From: Chloropicon primus
Taxonomy: Eukaryota; Chlorophyta; Chloropicophyceae; Chloropicales; Chloropicaceae
DNA: 64,000 bases
Assembly (NCBI GenBank): GCA_023205875.1
Contig: CP060756.1
Location: forward strand, 1,054,001 to 1,118,000
Direction: 5' to 3'
In this document: in pieces, positions 1 through 7,754 of the stretch
Layout: the number at the start of each line of letters is the position of its first letter
How positions within the stretch are numbered: the first letter of the stretch is position 1
Made by a program: the position numbers and the translations under genes
Notes under the pieces: generated by a model
Seen by the model: only the letters and a program-made list of their open reading frames with translations
The model's database searches: none
What the model was told of the DNA's origin: nothing

Positions 1-622
1 GCTGTACGTCACGGGCCAGCCGAACGATTCGTATCCCGCGGACGGGCTGGTCACGCCCTGCGGTCTCCAGGCCTGGTCCTTCTTCAACGACACCTTCTCG
101 TTCCGGAAGTTCACGAGCCAGCAGCTCTCGGCGAACGAGTCGACTCCGCTCCCCGTGGACAGCAGCAAGATCTCTTGGCCAACCGACGCTTCCTTTCTGT
201 ACGGCAACGTCACGGCGGAGAACTTCAATGTTTACCCCCAGTACAGGGGCGGCGGAACCGTGACCAAGCCGCTGAACGAGGAGGAGCACTTCATGGTCTG
301 GATGAGGCTTGCCGCGAAGCCGAGCTTCTGGAAATTGTGGGGTGTCGTGAACGAGAAGCTGGAAAAGGGGGACACGGTGGAGGTGAACATACTCAACCAG
401 TACAATACCTACGAGTTCGGGGGAACGAAGAGCATCGTCCTCTCCACCAACTCGTGGCTGGGAAACAAGAACTACTTTCTGGGCGTGGTCTACATCGCGA
501 TCGGAGGGATATTCGTCGTCGTTGGAATCGTGTTTCAGATCGCTTACTGGGCGAGGCCGAGAAGGTTTGGTGACCACAAACACCTGTCCTGGAACAAGAG
601 CTCGAGCCTTCGAGCGCATTGA
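1..622 (+). CDS. CDC50/LEM3 family P4-ATPase (flippase) beta subunit, 5'-truncated by window edge
   Basis: The reading frame is open from base 2 to the stop at 620-622, so only the last ~206 residues are present. The fragment contains CGLQAWSFFNDTF, matching the CDC50 signature of cysteine followed by SLFNDTF. It also has the later ectodomain segments EHFMVWMRLAA and the C-terminal pattern STNSWLGNKNYFLG that precedes the second membrane span (about 20 hydrophobic residues ending near QIAYWARPR). CDC50/ALIS proteins are obligate partners of P4-ATPases that flip phospholipids in Golgi and plasma membranes. The first membrane span lies outside the window. A TGTAA poly(A)-type signal follows at 651-655, 29 nt after the stop. 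Confidence 0.93.
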   Translation, partial: LYVTGQPNDSYPADGLVTPCGLQAWSFFNDTFSFRKFTSQQLSANESTPLPVDSSKISWPTDASFLYGNVTAENFNVYPQYRGGGTVTKPLNEEEHFMVWMRLAAKPSFWKLWGVVNEKLEKGDTVEVNILNQYNTYEFGGTKSIVLSTNSWLGNKNYFLGVVYIAIGGIFVVVGIVFQIAYWARPRRFGDHKHLSWNKSSSLRAH

Positions 623-692
623 GCGCGAAGGGAAAGACGCGCTCCCCACATGTAATTTACTCTTTTGCTGTACACTTTTTGGTTTGGCGGCG

Positions 693-1369
693 TTAAAGCT
701 CGATCCCCAAGTCCTCGTAGATCCCGTAGACGTGGCTGAGGATCGGTTCGGTGACCTCGACCAGTCGGATCGCGGGCCCCCGCGCGCTCTCCTCGGTCTC
801 CCCGATCTTCTTCAAGAAGGCCTCCCTGCTCGGCAAGAGGTACATTCCAGCAGCAACGGCTTTCTTCACAACCCACTCCAGGTAGTACTCTGAGCTCGAA
901 CTCGTCAGGACACCGGCACGGCTAAAACGATCGACGGGATTCACTCACCTATGGACTCCTTGAAGGCCTTCTGGGCGCTTACGCGAAGATGCTCCTCGTT
1001 GCCCTCCCTGAGCGTGTCCTTCAGGAGAAGGTTCAGGAACTTCAAGCTGTTCGTGATCCTGTGCAAGGGCCGGGACACGGCCTCAGGGTCGCGACCCGCC
1101 AAAGCTCTCCCCGCCTTGAAGTCCTCCCCGACAGCCTCCTTGATTGTCTTCCCCTTGCCCGAGCAGCTCGCCAGGATGTGCTTCGCCTTGTCCTGGATAT
1201 CCTTTTTGGCGAAACCAAAGACGCTCCCAAGCGAGTCGAAAACCAGGGGAATCAGCTCCAGGGCTCTCACGTAAGCCTCCAAATCGATGCCGCCACTCGA
1301 CTCGAGCTCCTCCTTGCACCCCTCGAACGCCTTCACCGCCTTTAGCAACCACCTGTCCTCGTCCTCCAT
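693..1369 (-). CDS. Glycolipid/ceramide-1-phosphate transfer protein (GLTP/ACD11-like), two exons
   Basis: Exon 1 is 1369-949 and exon 2 is 889-693, with a 59-nt GTGAGT...CAG intron, giving 205 residues. The all-helical GLTP fold is recognisable from LIPLVFDSLGSVFGF followed by the DIQDKAK headgroup segment, and from the C-terminal VVKKAVAAGMYLLPSRE block. GLTP proteins shuttle sphingolipids between membranes in the cytosol. The tryptophan that stacks on sugar headgroups in true GLTP is not seen (SLKFLNLLL instead). This fits the ceramide-1-phosphate branch (ACD11/CPTP). The usually conserved histidine before the second tryptophan motif (YHxW) reads YLEW here, so specificity is uncertain. The gene is convergent with the CDC50 gene. 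Confidence 0.85.
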
Positions 1370-1420
1370 GTTCACGTTCACTGAAGGGGCGCAAGGAAGG
1401 GGAGCCTGAGAGCGAGAGCG

Positions 1421-2374
1421 ATGGCGAACTTGGTCCCGGCGGAGGGGTCGGGAACCGTGGTGGTGCTGGAGGAGGGGGAGGGGCAGGAGGTTGAGCTCGA
1501 CAAGGTGGCGGAGCGATGCCTTCTGCGGAGGGACTTCGCGGAAGCGAGGGACGTGTCCCTCGCTGCATTGGACAACCTGCTGTGCGAGAATCTGGCCAGC
1601 GGGAGCGGCGTGAGACTGGCGTTCGTGCTGGGGCAGAGCCTGTTCGAGCTCGGGGATCTCGCGGGGACGGACAAGACGCACCTGAGGAGGATCTACGGGT
1701 CCTTCAAGTCGATACCGGACGAGGTAGTGGTCCTGTGGGTGGCCCTCCTGGCGGCCAAGGGGGAGGCGGAGACCTTGAGGAGATTCACCGATAGCTACGT
1801 CAAGCTCAACTCCAGCCGCCTCGGGGACGTGGCCGGGGGGACCTTCCTGCAGCTTTACGTCTTCGACGTGCTCTGCGAGGCCTTGGACGAGCCCCAGAGG
1901 GCGAGGGACTGGCTCGCGGGGAACTTGAGGGCGCCAAAGGACCAGAAGACAAAGAGGCGGTTGGAGAAGAGGGTGGATGCCTACGTCAGGGGCCGATCCG
2001 AGCGGGGCGGGGAGGGCCCCCCGACCAAGGGGGAGGGCGGGCGGGAGGCGAGCGGGGCCGATCTTCCAGGGGACGCAGGTGCCGGGGCGTCCGAGGCGAT
2101 AGAGGGGTCTCGTGGTGGTCGGGCCGCGGCCGCGCCGGACAGCGAAGGGGGCGAGGCCGCCCCCCCCCGGTCCTCCGGCAGTTGGGTCGATTCGATCGCC
2201 GCGAGGGCTGCAAGCATGGACCAAAAGCAGATCGCGGTGGCGGGCGCCGTCGCCGCCACCTTCCTGTACGCCCTGTACTCGGAGAGGAAGTTCATCTCCC
2301 GGGCCACGGGCCGGGCTTGGGATCGGCTCAAGGCGGGAGGGAAGGCCCTCGGATCCTTCCTGGTGGGGGGCTGA
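1421..2374 (+). CDS. Tail-anchored helical-repeat protein, PEX26/APEM9-like
   Basis: The product has 317 residues. An N-terminal TPR-like helical region (about 25-190, including AERCLLRRDFAEARD) is followed by a low-complexity Gly/Ala/Glu linker. A single hydrophobic segment (about 275-292, VAGAVAATFLYALYSE) lies near the C terminus with basic residues after it. This order matches the peroxisomal membrane anchors PEX26 (animals) and APEM9 (plants), which recruit the PEX1-PEX6 ATPases. Sequence similarity is weak, so the name is an inference from architecture plus short matches in the helical part. The gene is divergent from the GLTP-like gene with only 51 bp between start codons. A six-G run at 2366-2371 lies just before the stop (see findings). 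Confidence 0.5.
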   Translation: MANLVPAEGSGTVVVLEEGEGQEVELDKVAERCLLRRDFAEARDVSLAALDNLLCENLASGSGVRLAFVLGQSLFELGDLAGTDKTHLRRIYGSFKSIPDEVVVLWVALLAAKGEAETLRRFTDSYVKLNSSRLGDVAGGTFLQLYVFDVLCEALDEPQRARDWLAGNLRAPKDQKTKRRLEKRVDAYVRGRSERGGEGPPTKGEGGREASGADLPGDAGAGASEAIEGSRGGRAAAAPDSEGGEAAPPRSSGSWVDSIAARAASMDQKQIAVAGAVAATFLYALYSERKFISRATGRAWDRLKAGGKALGSFLVGG

Positions 2375-2902
2375 CGACGAGGACGACGACGACGAGGACG
2401 ATGACGCCTTCACATTCGATTGGGGGAGGGGGGGGGGCGCCGGAAGTCTTGGGTCTCGCCCTCCAGCGCAACCTTCTTGACGGGCCAGGGCAAGCTTATC
2501 GGGGTGAACGCGAGGATTCTCTCCGTTGTTCCTGGGGCTGGGCGGACCGGGTGGGCTCTTGGGCGCCAGCAGGAGCTCCTGGGGTGAAGTGGCCCTCGGA
2601 GACGGGATCAAGGACGTGAGCAGTGCCGAGGACAATCCCCGCGGTCTTGGAGCTGTGCGACGTTGGAGCCTCGGCGCGCGCGCAAGCTGCCGCAAGGAGG
2701 AAGGTTAAGACCATCGACGCGGTTCTGCATGCCAGGGCCGAGTGATGGGTTGGCAAACGACGATGAAATAACATAGCAATTGTAATCTAACAAAACCAAA
2801 AAGGAAACTGTTACTGGAAGGTCTGGGTCTTCTTCGACGCACAGAGCTTCCTCGGGGGCGAGAGAACTTGTGCGCGATTTTTCGACGAGGAGGGGTCCTT
2901 GG
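2375..2902. other. Intergenic region with no confident gene
   Basis: A GAC/GAG-rich stretch (2375-2404) and a long G run (2430-2440) follow the PEX26-like stop. A minus-strand reading frame at 2496-2774 begins with a signal-like hydrophobic segment (VLTFLLAAACARAEA), but it is short, unconserved to my eye, and overlaps plus-strand frames of equal quality. An AT-rich block at 2765-2815 with TGTAA at 2781-2785 looks like a plus-strand 3' end, which suggests a long 3' UTR or an unrecognised last exon. Confidence 0.4.
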
Positions 2903-3319
2903 CTACGTGCATGGCACGAAGTGCGAGGCGGAGGAGAGCCACGACTCGATGGGGCTCCCCCCGCACTCGTGGGGGGCGTCCACCCCCTCCTCCAGGCCCC
3001 TGCTCGAGTAGTGAAGGAAAGGGCTGCTCTCCTTGTCCCCCTTCGGCGACTTGCTCAGATCCTCGAGCATCGCCTTGGCGTCGAACGACGTCCCCGCCTG
3101 GGAGGGCGAGATGGAGGCCCGGCTCACCCAGCTGCTGTTGAAAGACCTGAACGTCGAGCTCGCGTACAAGTTCAGCCAGGACTCCATCGCCTCGCTGCTG
3201 TCCGAGGAGGAGTCGCCGCACGCGTCTTCGTCCGAGGTTGTCGGAGAGGGAGACGGAGAGGAAGAAGCCTTCCCCTTCCTTTTGAAGAGATCTCGCACGC
3301 TCTTAAGAAGCAAGCGCAT
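2903..3319 (-). CDS. Unknown 138-aa protein with repeated ESWL motif
   Basis: The codon choice (AGG, GAG, CTG, AGC) is that of the surrounding genes and argues for a real gene. The N terminus is short, basic and amphipathic (MRLLLKSVRDLFKRKGK), followed by a Ser-rich acidic linker. Two related segments follow, AMESWLNLYASSTF (about 45-58) and PIESWLSSASHF (about 123-134). I do not recognise a family. The repeated ESWL-x-S-x-x-F element could be a short linear binding motif, but this is inference. No signal peptide or membrane span is obvious. Confidence 0.6.
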   Translation of the reverse strand: MRLLLKSVRDLFKRKGKASSSPSPSPTTSDEDACGDSSSDSSEAMESWLNLYASSTFRSFNSSWVSRASISPSQAGTSFDAKAMLEDLSKSPKGDKESSPFLHYSSRGLEEGVDAPHECGGSPIESWLSSASHFVPCT

Positions 3320-3660
3320 CGTCGTCGTCGCCCCTCCTCTCCGCCCTTGTGCTTTTTGGGGGCGTTACGAAGAAAAGCCACAGCAGCCCCACAGAGGCCA
3401 TCGAAATCCGCCAAGGAAAAATCAAACAGCCAAAGAAAATCAAACAGCCAAAGAACCAGCGATTGCATGCTTTGATTAAGATTGAAAGAAAGAGAGAGAA
3501 GGGGGAAGACGAACGAACCCAGTCTTCGCCTGGCCGTTCGAGGAATCGTTCCTCTCTCAACCCCCCCCCCAAACCCCCCAAAAGGGAAACCCCCCAAAAG
3601 GGAAACCCCCCAACATCGAACATCCATCTCTCTCAGCTCTCCTACTGCTCGCTAGTCCTG
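3320..3660. other. Intergenic region with short tandem repeats
   Basis: This region separates two minus-strand genes. It holds two perfect copies of an 18-nt A-rich unit (3418-3435 and 3436-3453) and 2.6 copies of a 16-nt unit made of AAA, six C, AAAA and GGG (3571-3611). No gene is seen. Confidence 0.6.
3571..3611. repeat. 16-nt C-rich tandem repeat, about 2.6 copies
   Basis: Units at 3571-3586 and 3587-3602 are identical, with a partial third to 3611. It is strand-asymmetric (C and A on the plus strand), but it is not the plant-type TTTAGGG telomere repeat. Confidence 0.8.
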
Positions 3661-4632
3661 CTACTGGTGCACGCCGGGCCCCAGGATTCTGGCCGAGATC
3701 GCCGCGGCCCGGGCCTTGGCCACCGCCAGGGGGTCCTGAGCCGCCCCCGCAGCCCCCGTCGTCGTCGCCCCCGGCGCGATCCTCGTCTTCAGGGTGGCGA
3801 TTGCTTGGCTCACGAGGGCCTCGCCCAGCTTGCTCGCCGGCTGCGGCTGCTGGGCGCCCCCTTGGGCGACCGACGGGATGGCGAGGCTCACCCCGATGCG
3901 GCGGTCGCCCAGCTGCATCCCGTTGATGCTCAGGGCCGCCTTCTCGGCCTCGGCCCTCTCCGCGAACCGGACCAGGGCGTACTGCACCGTGCCGCCCACG
4001 TAGGAGCAGTCCAAGACCTGGCCGCACATCGACATGATGGACCGGACCTCCTCTATCGTCACCTGGGGGCTGATGTTGGACACGTTCACCACCTGGGCGA
4101 GCTCCTCGCTCCCGTAGACCACGTTCTTGTACGTGGGCTGAAGGTGGCTCCTCTCGGCGGGCTTCTGCCCCCCGGCGTCCTCGGCCTTCTTGGGCTTGGG
4201 AAGGTGGGAGAGAGAGATCACGGTCAGCGCAAAGGGAGAGCCCTGCACCTGCACGCTGTTCACCTCTATGGCCACCTTGTAGTCCCCCCCCTCGGAGCAG
4301 GAGAGGGTGATTGTGTACGTCCCGTCGTTGTTGTCCTCCACGGACCCCTCCGTCATCTCGGCGCCCCTGCTGGCCGCCTGCGAGGCGTCGACCCCCTCGT
4401 CCTCCCTCACGGCCCTCACGCGCACGCGGGCCCCGCCCTCGTAGATCTTCCGGTCGTCCGCGTCAAAGCACTGCAAGTCGACCTTGAACGCTATCCCCGC
4501 GGTCGCCTTCGCTATCCCTGGTGGCACGACCTTGCAGTGCCTCGGCGACAGGGGACCCGCCTTGGCGCAGATCGGTGCAAGCACCGGCCCCCTCGGCCCC
4601 CTCTCATCGTCCCCTATCCTGATCAGACTCAT
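3661..4632 (-). CDS. Filamin-type Ig repeat plus RRM protein
   Basis: ATG at 4632 is the only in-frame ATG before the conserved part, giving 323 residues. Residues about 20-145 match a filamin/ABP280 repeat, with the diagnostic DGTYTITLSCSEGGDYKVAIE and QVQGSPFALTV ending. Residues about 165-245 form an RNA recognition motif, with VVNVSNISPQVTIEEVRSIM as RNP2/helix 1 and QYALVRFAERAEAEKAALSI as RNP1/helix 2. The C terminus is Ala-rich. RRM proteins of this type act in splicing or mRNA binding. The filamin repeat suggests a protein-protein contact role. A GTAAGG site near 4758 and an acceptor-like AG just before the ATG leave room for a 5' UTR intron. Confidence 0.85.
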   Translation of the reverse strand: MSLIRIGDDERGPRGPVLAPICAKAGPLSPRHCKVVPPGIAKATAGIAFKVDLQCFDADDRKIYEGGARVRVRAVREDEGVDASQAASRGAEMTEGSVEDNNDGTYTITLSCSEGGDYKVAIEVNSVQVQGSPFALTVISLSHLPKPKKAEDAGGQKPAERSHLQPTYKNVVYGSEELAQVVNVSNISPQVTIEEVRSIMSMCGQVLDCSYVGGTVQYALVRFAERAEAEKAALSINGMQLGDRRIGVSLAIPSVAQGGAQQPQPASKLGEALVSQAIATLKTRIAPGATTTGAAGAAQDPLAVAKARAAAISARILGPGVHQ

Positions 4633-4895
4633 CCCTGACCTTCCTCCTCTGCTCAAAAAAATCAATCAAACAATCCCAAGCGCGGACTCACGCCAAGGTC
4701 CTCGTTCGTCGTTCGCTTGCTGAACCTCGTGGTCACCGCGAGGAACTCTCCTCCGTCCTTACCAGGCAATGACGCGCACCCACCCACTCACGCACTCCCC
4801 CAAAGGCAAGCGAACCGAACGCCACCACCCCACTCGCCTCTCTCTCTCTCCTGAAGCTGATCCAGTTGCCAGTTGCGGCGCGGCCAAGGCGAGGG

Positions 4896-4939
<44 letters not shown>

Positions 4940-5128
4940 TGTGGAAGACCGACGGGCGAGTCATTGCATCGGCGGCGCATCCTTTGGAGGGAGTTGGGTC
5001 TGGGGTGAAGGCGAGCTCTTGTGGGCGAACGGTCCGAGCGGCGAAGGCGAAAGGAGTGCCGCAAGTGTGCAGATCCCAGGCGAAGAGTGCGTGTTTGGTC
5101 AGCGCGTGAGGCGGCGAAGCGAGAGGCA
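4633..5128. promoter_or_regulatory. Divergent promoter region between filamin-RRM and FKBP genes
   Basis: The two genes start 496 bp apart in opposite directions. The region holds a GACGAG hexanucleotide repeat at 4897-4938. No TATA box is obvious. No separate gene is supported. Confidence 0.4.
4897..4938 (+). repeat. GACGAG hexanucleotide microsatellite
   Basis: About six to seven tandem copies of GACGAG with one imperfect last unit, in non-coding DNA. Confidence 0.85.
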
Positions 5129-6403
5129 ATGGAGGGCACGTCGTTCTATGGCGTGATCGTGAAGCCGGGCCGGAAGACCGTGTTCGAGCCCAACAAGGAG
5201 AGGAGCAACAAGTTGCACTTGTCGAATGCGACTTTGGGTTCGTCCGCTCGTGAGGGGGAGAGGGTCCGTCTCAAGTGTCGAAGGGCAGACGAGGGCAGGA
5301 ACGACATCTTCCTGTGCTCCCTGATCGCCGGAAGGAACGAATCCTGCGCTCTGGACGTCATCTTCGACGAGTACGTGGAGATCAGCGTGGACGGGGAGAC
5401 GGAGGTGCACGTCACAGGGTACACGGTGCTCTTCGAGGAGGACTCACTTTCTTACTACAGCGACTCGGACCTGGACGTCGGGGGCACGAGAATGATCAGG
5501 GACCAGCCCGAGTCGGACTCCGAGGAGGACTTGGACGAGGAGGGTTACACGGACTCGGACTCGCCTTACGACTCCGACGAGCTGATCGAGCTGGACTCTG
5601 ACGTGGAGAGTGACGACTACTCGTCGTTGAGCGACGGGGACGAGATGGACGTGGAGACGGCGAGGGCGCTCACGAAGAAGGAGAGCAAGGAGCCTGATTA
5701 CATCATCGAGGAGATCACAGACGAGGGGAAGCCGCAAGCAACCCCGGGGAAGGGTGGTGCGAAGAAGGCCCAAGGCAAGAACAACAAGGAAGGGGACGAG
5801 AAGGCCACCAAGAGGAAGGGCAACAAGAGGACCGCGTCATCCCAATCCACCCAGGAGTCCCCGCCCAAAAAGGTCAAGGTGAGGGAGGACAGGGGGAAGA
5901 AGAAGGAGGACGCGAGCCAGAAACAGTCCGAAGCCGGGCCCTCCAGCAGCAGCCAAAAGGGAGGAGGGGCCGGCACGAGTCAGCAGCCTGCCAAGGGAAA
6001 GGCGGCTGGGAAGGCGAACTCCAAGGCCAAGGAATCCCCTGCGTCATCATCGAACGGCGCACAAATCCAGCGGTTTCCAAGCGGTCTGGAGATCATCAAG
6101 ACTGCGATGGGAAAGGCGGACGGCAAGCTGGCCACGAACGGCAAGAGGGTGTTCTGCAGATACGTTGGCCGGCTCAAGAAGACCGGCCAAATCTTCGACA
6201 AGTCGAAGAACAAGCCCTTCTCCTTCAGGCTTGGTGTGGGCGAGGTGATCCAAGGCTGGGACATTGGCATAAAGGGGATGAGGGTCGGCGACAAGAGGAG
6301 GATCACGGTGCCTCCAAAGCTCGGCTACGGGGACAGGAGGCAGGGACCCATCCCCAAGAATTCGACTCTCGTGTTCGACGTCGAATTGGTGGACGTGCGC
6401 TAG
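5129..6403 (+). CDS. Nucleolar FKBP-type peptidyl-prolyl isomerase (Fpr3/Fpr4/FKBP53-like histone chaperone)
   Basis: The product has 424 residues, starting at the ATG of MEGTSFYGVIVKPG. The N-terminal ~110 residues form a nucleoplasmin-like domain, including FLCSLIAGRNESCALDVIF. A long acidic stretch follows (YYSDSDLDVGG to DGDEMDVE, about 115-180), then a Lys/Ser-rich disordered linker. The C-terminal FKBP domain (about 315-424) has the active-site pattern GQIFDKSKNKPFSFRLGVGE, VIQGWDIGIKGMRVGDKR and PPKLGYGDR. Proteins of this layout sit in the nucleolus, bind histones through the acidic/nucleoplasmin part and isomerise prolines. Plant FKBP43/FKBP53 and yeast Fpr3/Fpr4 have the same layout. 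The gene is complete. Confidence 0.95.
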   Translation: MEGTSFYGVIVKPGRKTVFEPNKERSNKLHLSNATLGSSAREGERVRLKCRRADEGRNDIFLCSLIAGRNESCALDVIFDEYVEISVDGETEVHVTGYTVLFEEDSLSYYSDSDLDVGGTRMIRDQPESDSEEDLDEEGYTDSDSPYDSDELIELDSDVESDDYSSLSDGDEMDVETARALTKKESKEPDYIIEEITDEGKPQATPGKGGAKKAQGKNNKEGDEKATKRKGNKRTASSQSTQESPPKKVKVREDRGKKKEDASQKQSEAGPSSSSQKGGGAGTSQQPAKGKAAGKANSKAKESPASSSNGAQIQRFPSGLEIIKTAMGKADGKLATNGKRVFCRYVGRLKKTGQIFDKSKNKPFSFRLGVGEVIQGWDIGIKGMRVGDKRRITVPPKLGYGDRRQGPIPKNSTLVFDVELVDVR

Positions 6404-6689
6404 ATTTGCTGGCGCAGGCTTCGAGTGTGAGGATTTTGGTCACGGAGCTCCTCGGTTGGGGTGTCGCGTCGTCGTCGTTGCTCAAGGTCCGACCTCCTTG
6501 TCACGACGTCAACTGATATAATATATATTTAATCCATCGACGTGTTCTTGCTGGCATGGACAAAGGGGACTGAGGGGCAGGAGGAGGGATGGGTGGAACG
6601 GAACGTTCATTCGAAAACAGTGCGAATGGAATGGATTACAAGCTGCTCTTCGCAAGCAGGGAGAGACCTAACCGCCGCGTTTGAAGGGC

Positions 6690-7298
6690 CTACTTTCTGC
6701 CGATGCTCAAGAAAATTTCAAGGATCGCTGCAAGGAGAGAGACGGAGACACACGGAGACAGAGAGAGAGAGAGATGTCAGGGCACTGCGAGCTCGAGTCG
6801 CTTGCTTCTGGAAGCCAGGCCGGAATGAAAGGACACTTACACGAACCCAGGACCACGAAGAGGAAGAAGGCCAGGACGACTGGACCGACCGTGAAAGGAT
6901 ACTTCTTGCTCTCCTTGTTTCCGCCCTTCTTGTTGATTTTGTTGTTGTACTTCGCGCTCTTGGCGGCCGTGTGACGCTTGGAGACGACCTGCCGACGACA
7001 ACGAGTGTAGGGGCAGAGAACGCAAACGAAACGAAAGTTGGGAAGGTCAGGCACGCCCCCCAAAACGAGAAACCCCACGAGGCCACGGCCTCCCACACCC
7101 GCGCCCCCTCCGCGCCTCCCGCGGGCGTCTTCCTCCTCGAAGGGGCCTCCCCTCGGGGCGCGGGGCTGGACACGGGTGGCAGCGAAACAAAAGTCTCCGC
7201 CAAAATAAGCGAAGCCGCCCCCTCAACTCAACCCCCGAGACCCGCAACGCGAAGAGGGAAGCCCTCGCGTTCCCCCCTCGTGCTCATTCCCTTACCAT
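6690..7298 (-). CDS. RAMP4/SERP1 stress-associated ER membrane protein, three exons
   Basis: I assembled this from exons 7298-7296 (only the ATG), 6988-6841 and 6727-6690. The introns begin GTAAGG and GTAAGT and end CAG, giving 62 residues. The protein begins MVVSKRHTAAKSAKY, then has KKYPFTVGPVVLAFFLFVVLG and ends SSILEIFLSIGRK. It aligns end to end with RAMP4/SERP1 (family length 60-68), including the YPVGP-x-LL-x-FxFVVxGS motif that starts the tail anchor. RAMP4 binds the Sec61 translocon and the ribosome in the ER membrane and is linked to stress tolerance and N-glycosylation of nascent membrane proteins. The 5' intron directly follows the start codon. The spliced frame is inferred from homology. 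Confidence 0.88.
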
Positions 7299-7305
7299 GA
7301 TTGTG

Positions 7306-7331
7306 CTCTCTCTCTCTCTCTCTCTCTCTCT
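7306..7331. repeat. (CT)n microsatellite
   Basis: About 13 CT dinucleotides directly upstream of the RAMP4 start codon. Confidence 0.9.
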
Positions 7332-7602
7332 TCGTGCTGCAACGCAACCGACGCCGACGAGTGTCCTCCGCTGTGGGCGATTTTCCACAGCAGAGGCCAA
7401 CGTCGTGCTCGAGGGAGGTCTGTCTCGGAAAATCTGGAACTCGATGGAGGAGGCCGAGACCAAATGCTGTTGTTGTTGCACTCGGGTCCCCAAGGCTTCC
7501 AGGAGGGAGGGACTGCTCCCTAGCACCTGCATCCTCATCACGTTCCCCTCCCTCGTTGCAGTGGATTGCTGGAAGCTCGAAGTATCGATATCTATTTATT
7601 TA

Positions 7603-7605
<3 letters not shown>

Positions 7606-7638
<33 letters not shown>
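7606..7638. repeat. (GA)n microsatellite
   Basis: About 16 uninterrupted GA dinucleotides, followed by three TTTCG-type pentamers. Confidence 0.9.
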
Positions 7639-7640
<2 letters not shown>

Positions 7641-7754
7641 TTTCGTTTCGTTTCGTTTATAGGAGGATTCATTTTTTTTGGAGAGGGGTCGCCCCGTCGC
7701 CCTCTTGCCTCGGCCTCGAGACCACCTGTGCCGTGCTCGACGACTCTTTGCTTT

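Larger units (their letters stand above)
7299..7754. other. Intergenic region with CT and GA microsatellites
   Basis: This region lies between the RAMP4 start and the stop of the next minus-strand gene. It carries a (CT)n tract at 7306-7331 and a (GA)n tract at 7606-7638, which could pair with one another in a transcript. No gene is recognised. Confidence 0.5.

Noticed and set aside
6542-7300. 252-codon plus-strand frame
   Set aside because: It is the shadow of the RAMP4 exons and introns and of GA/CT repeats. It shows no domain and poor codon use.
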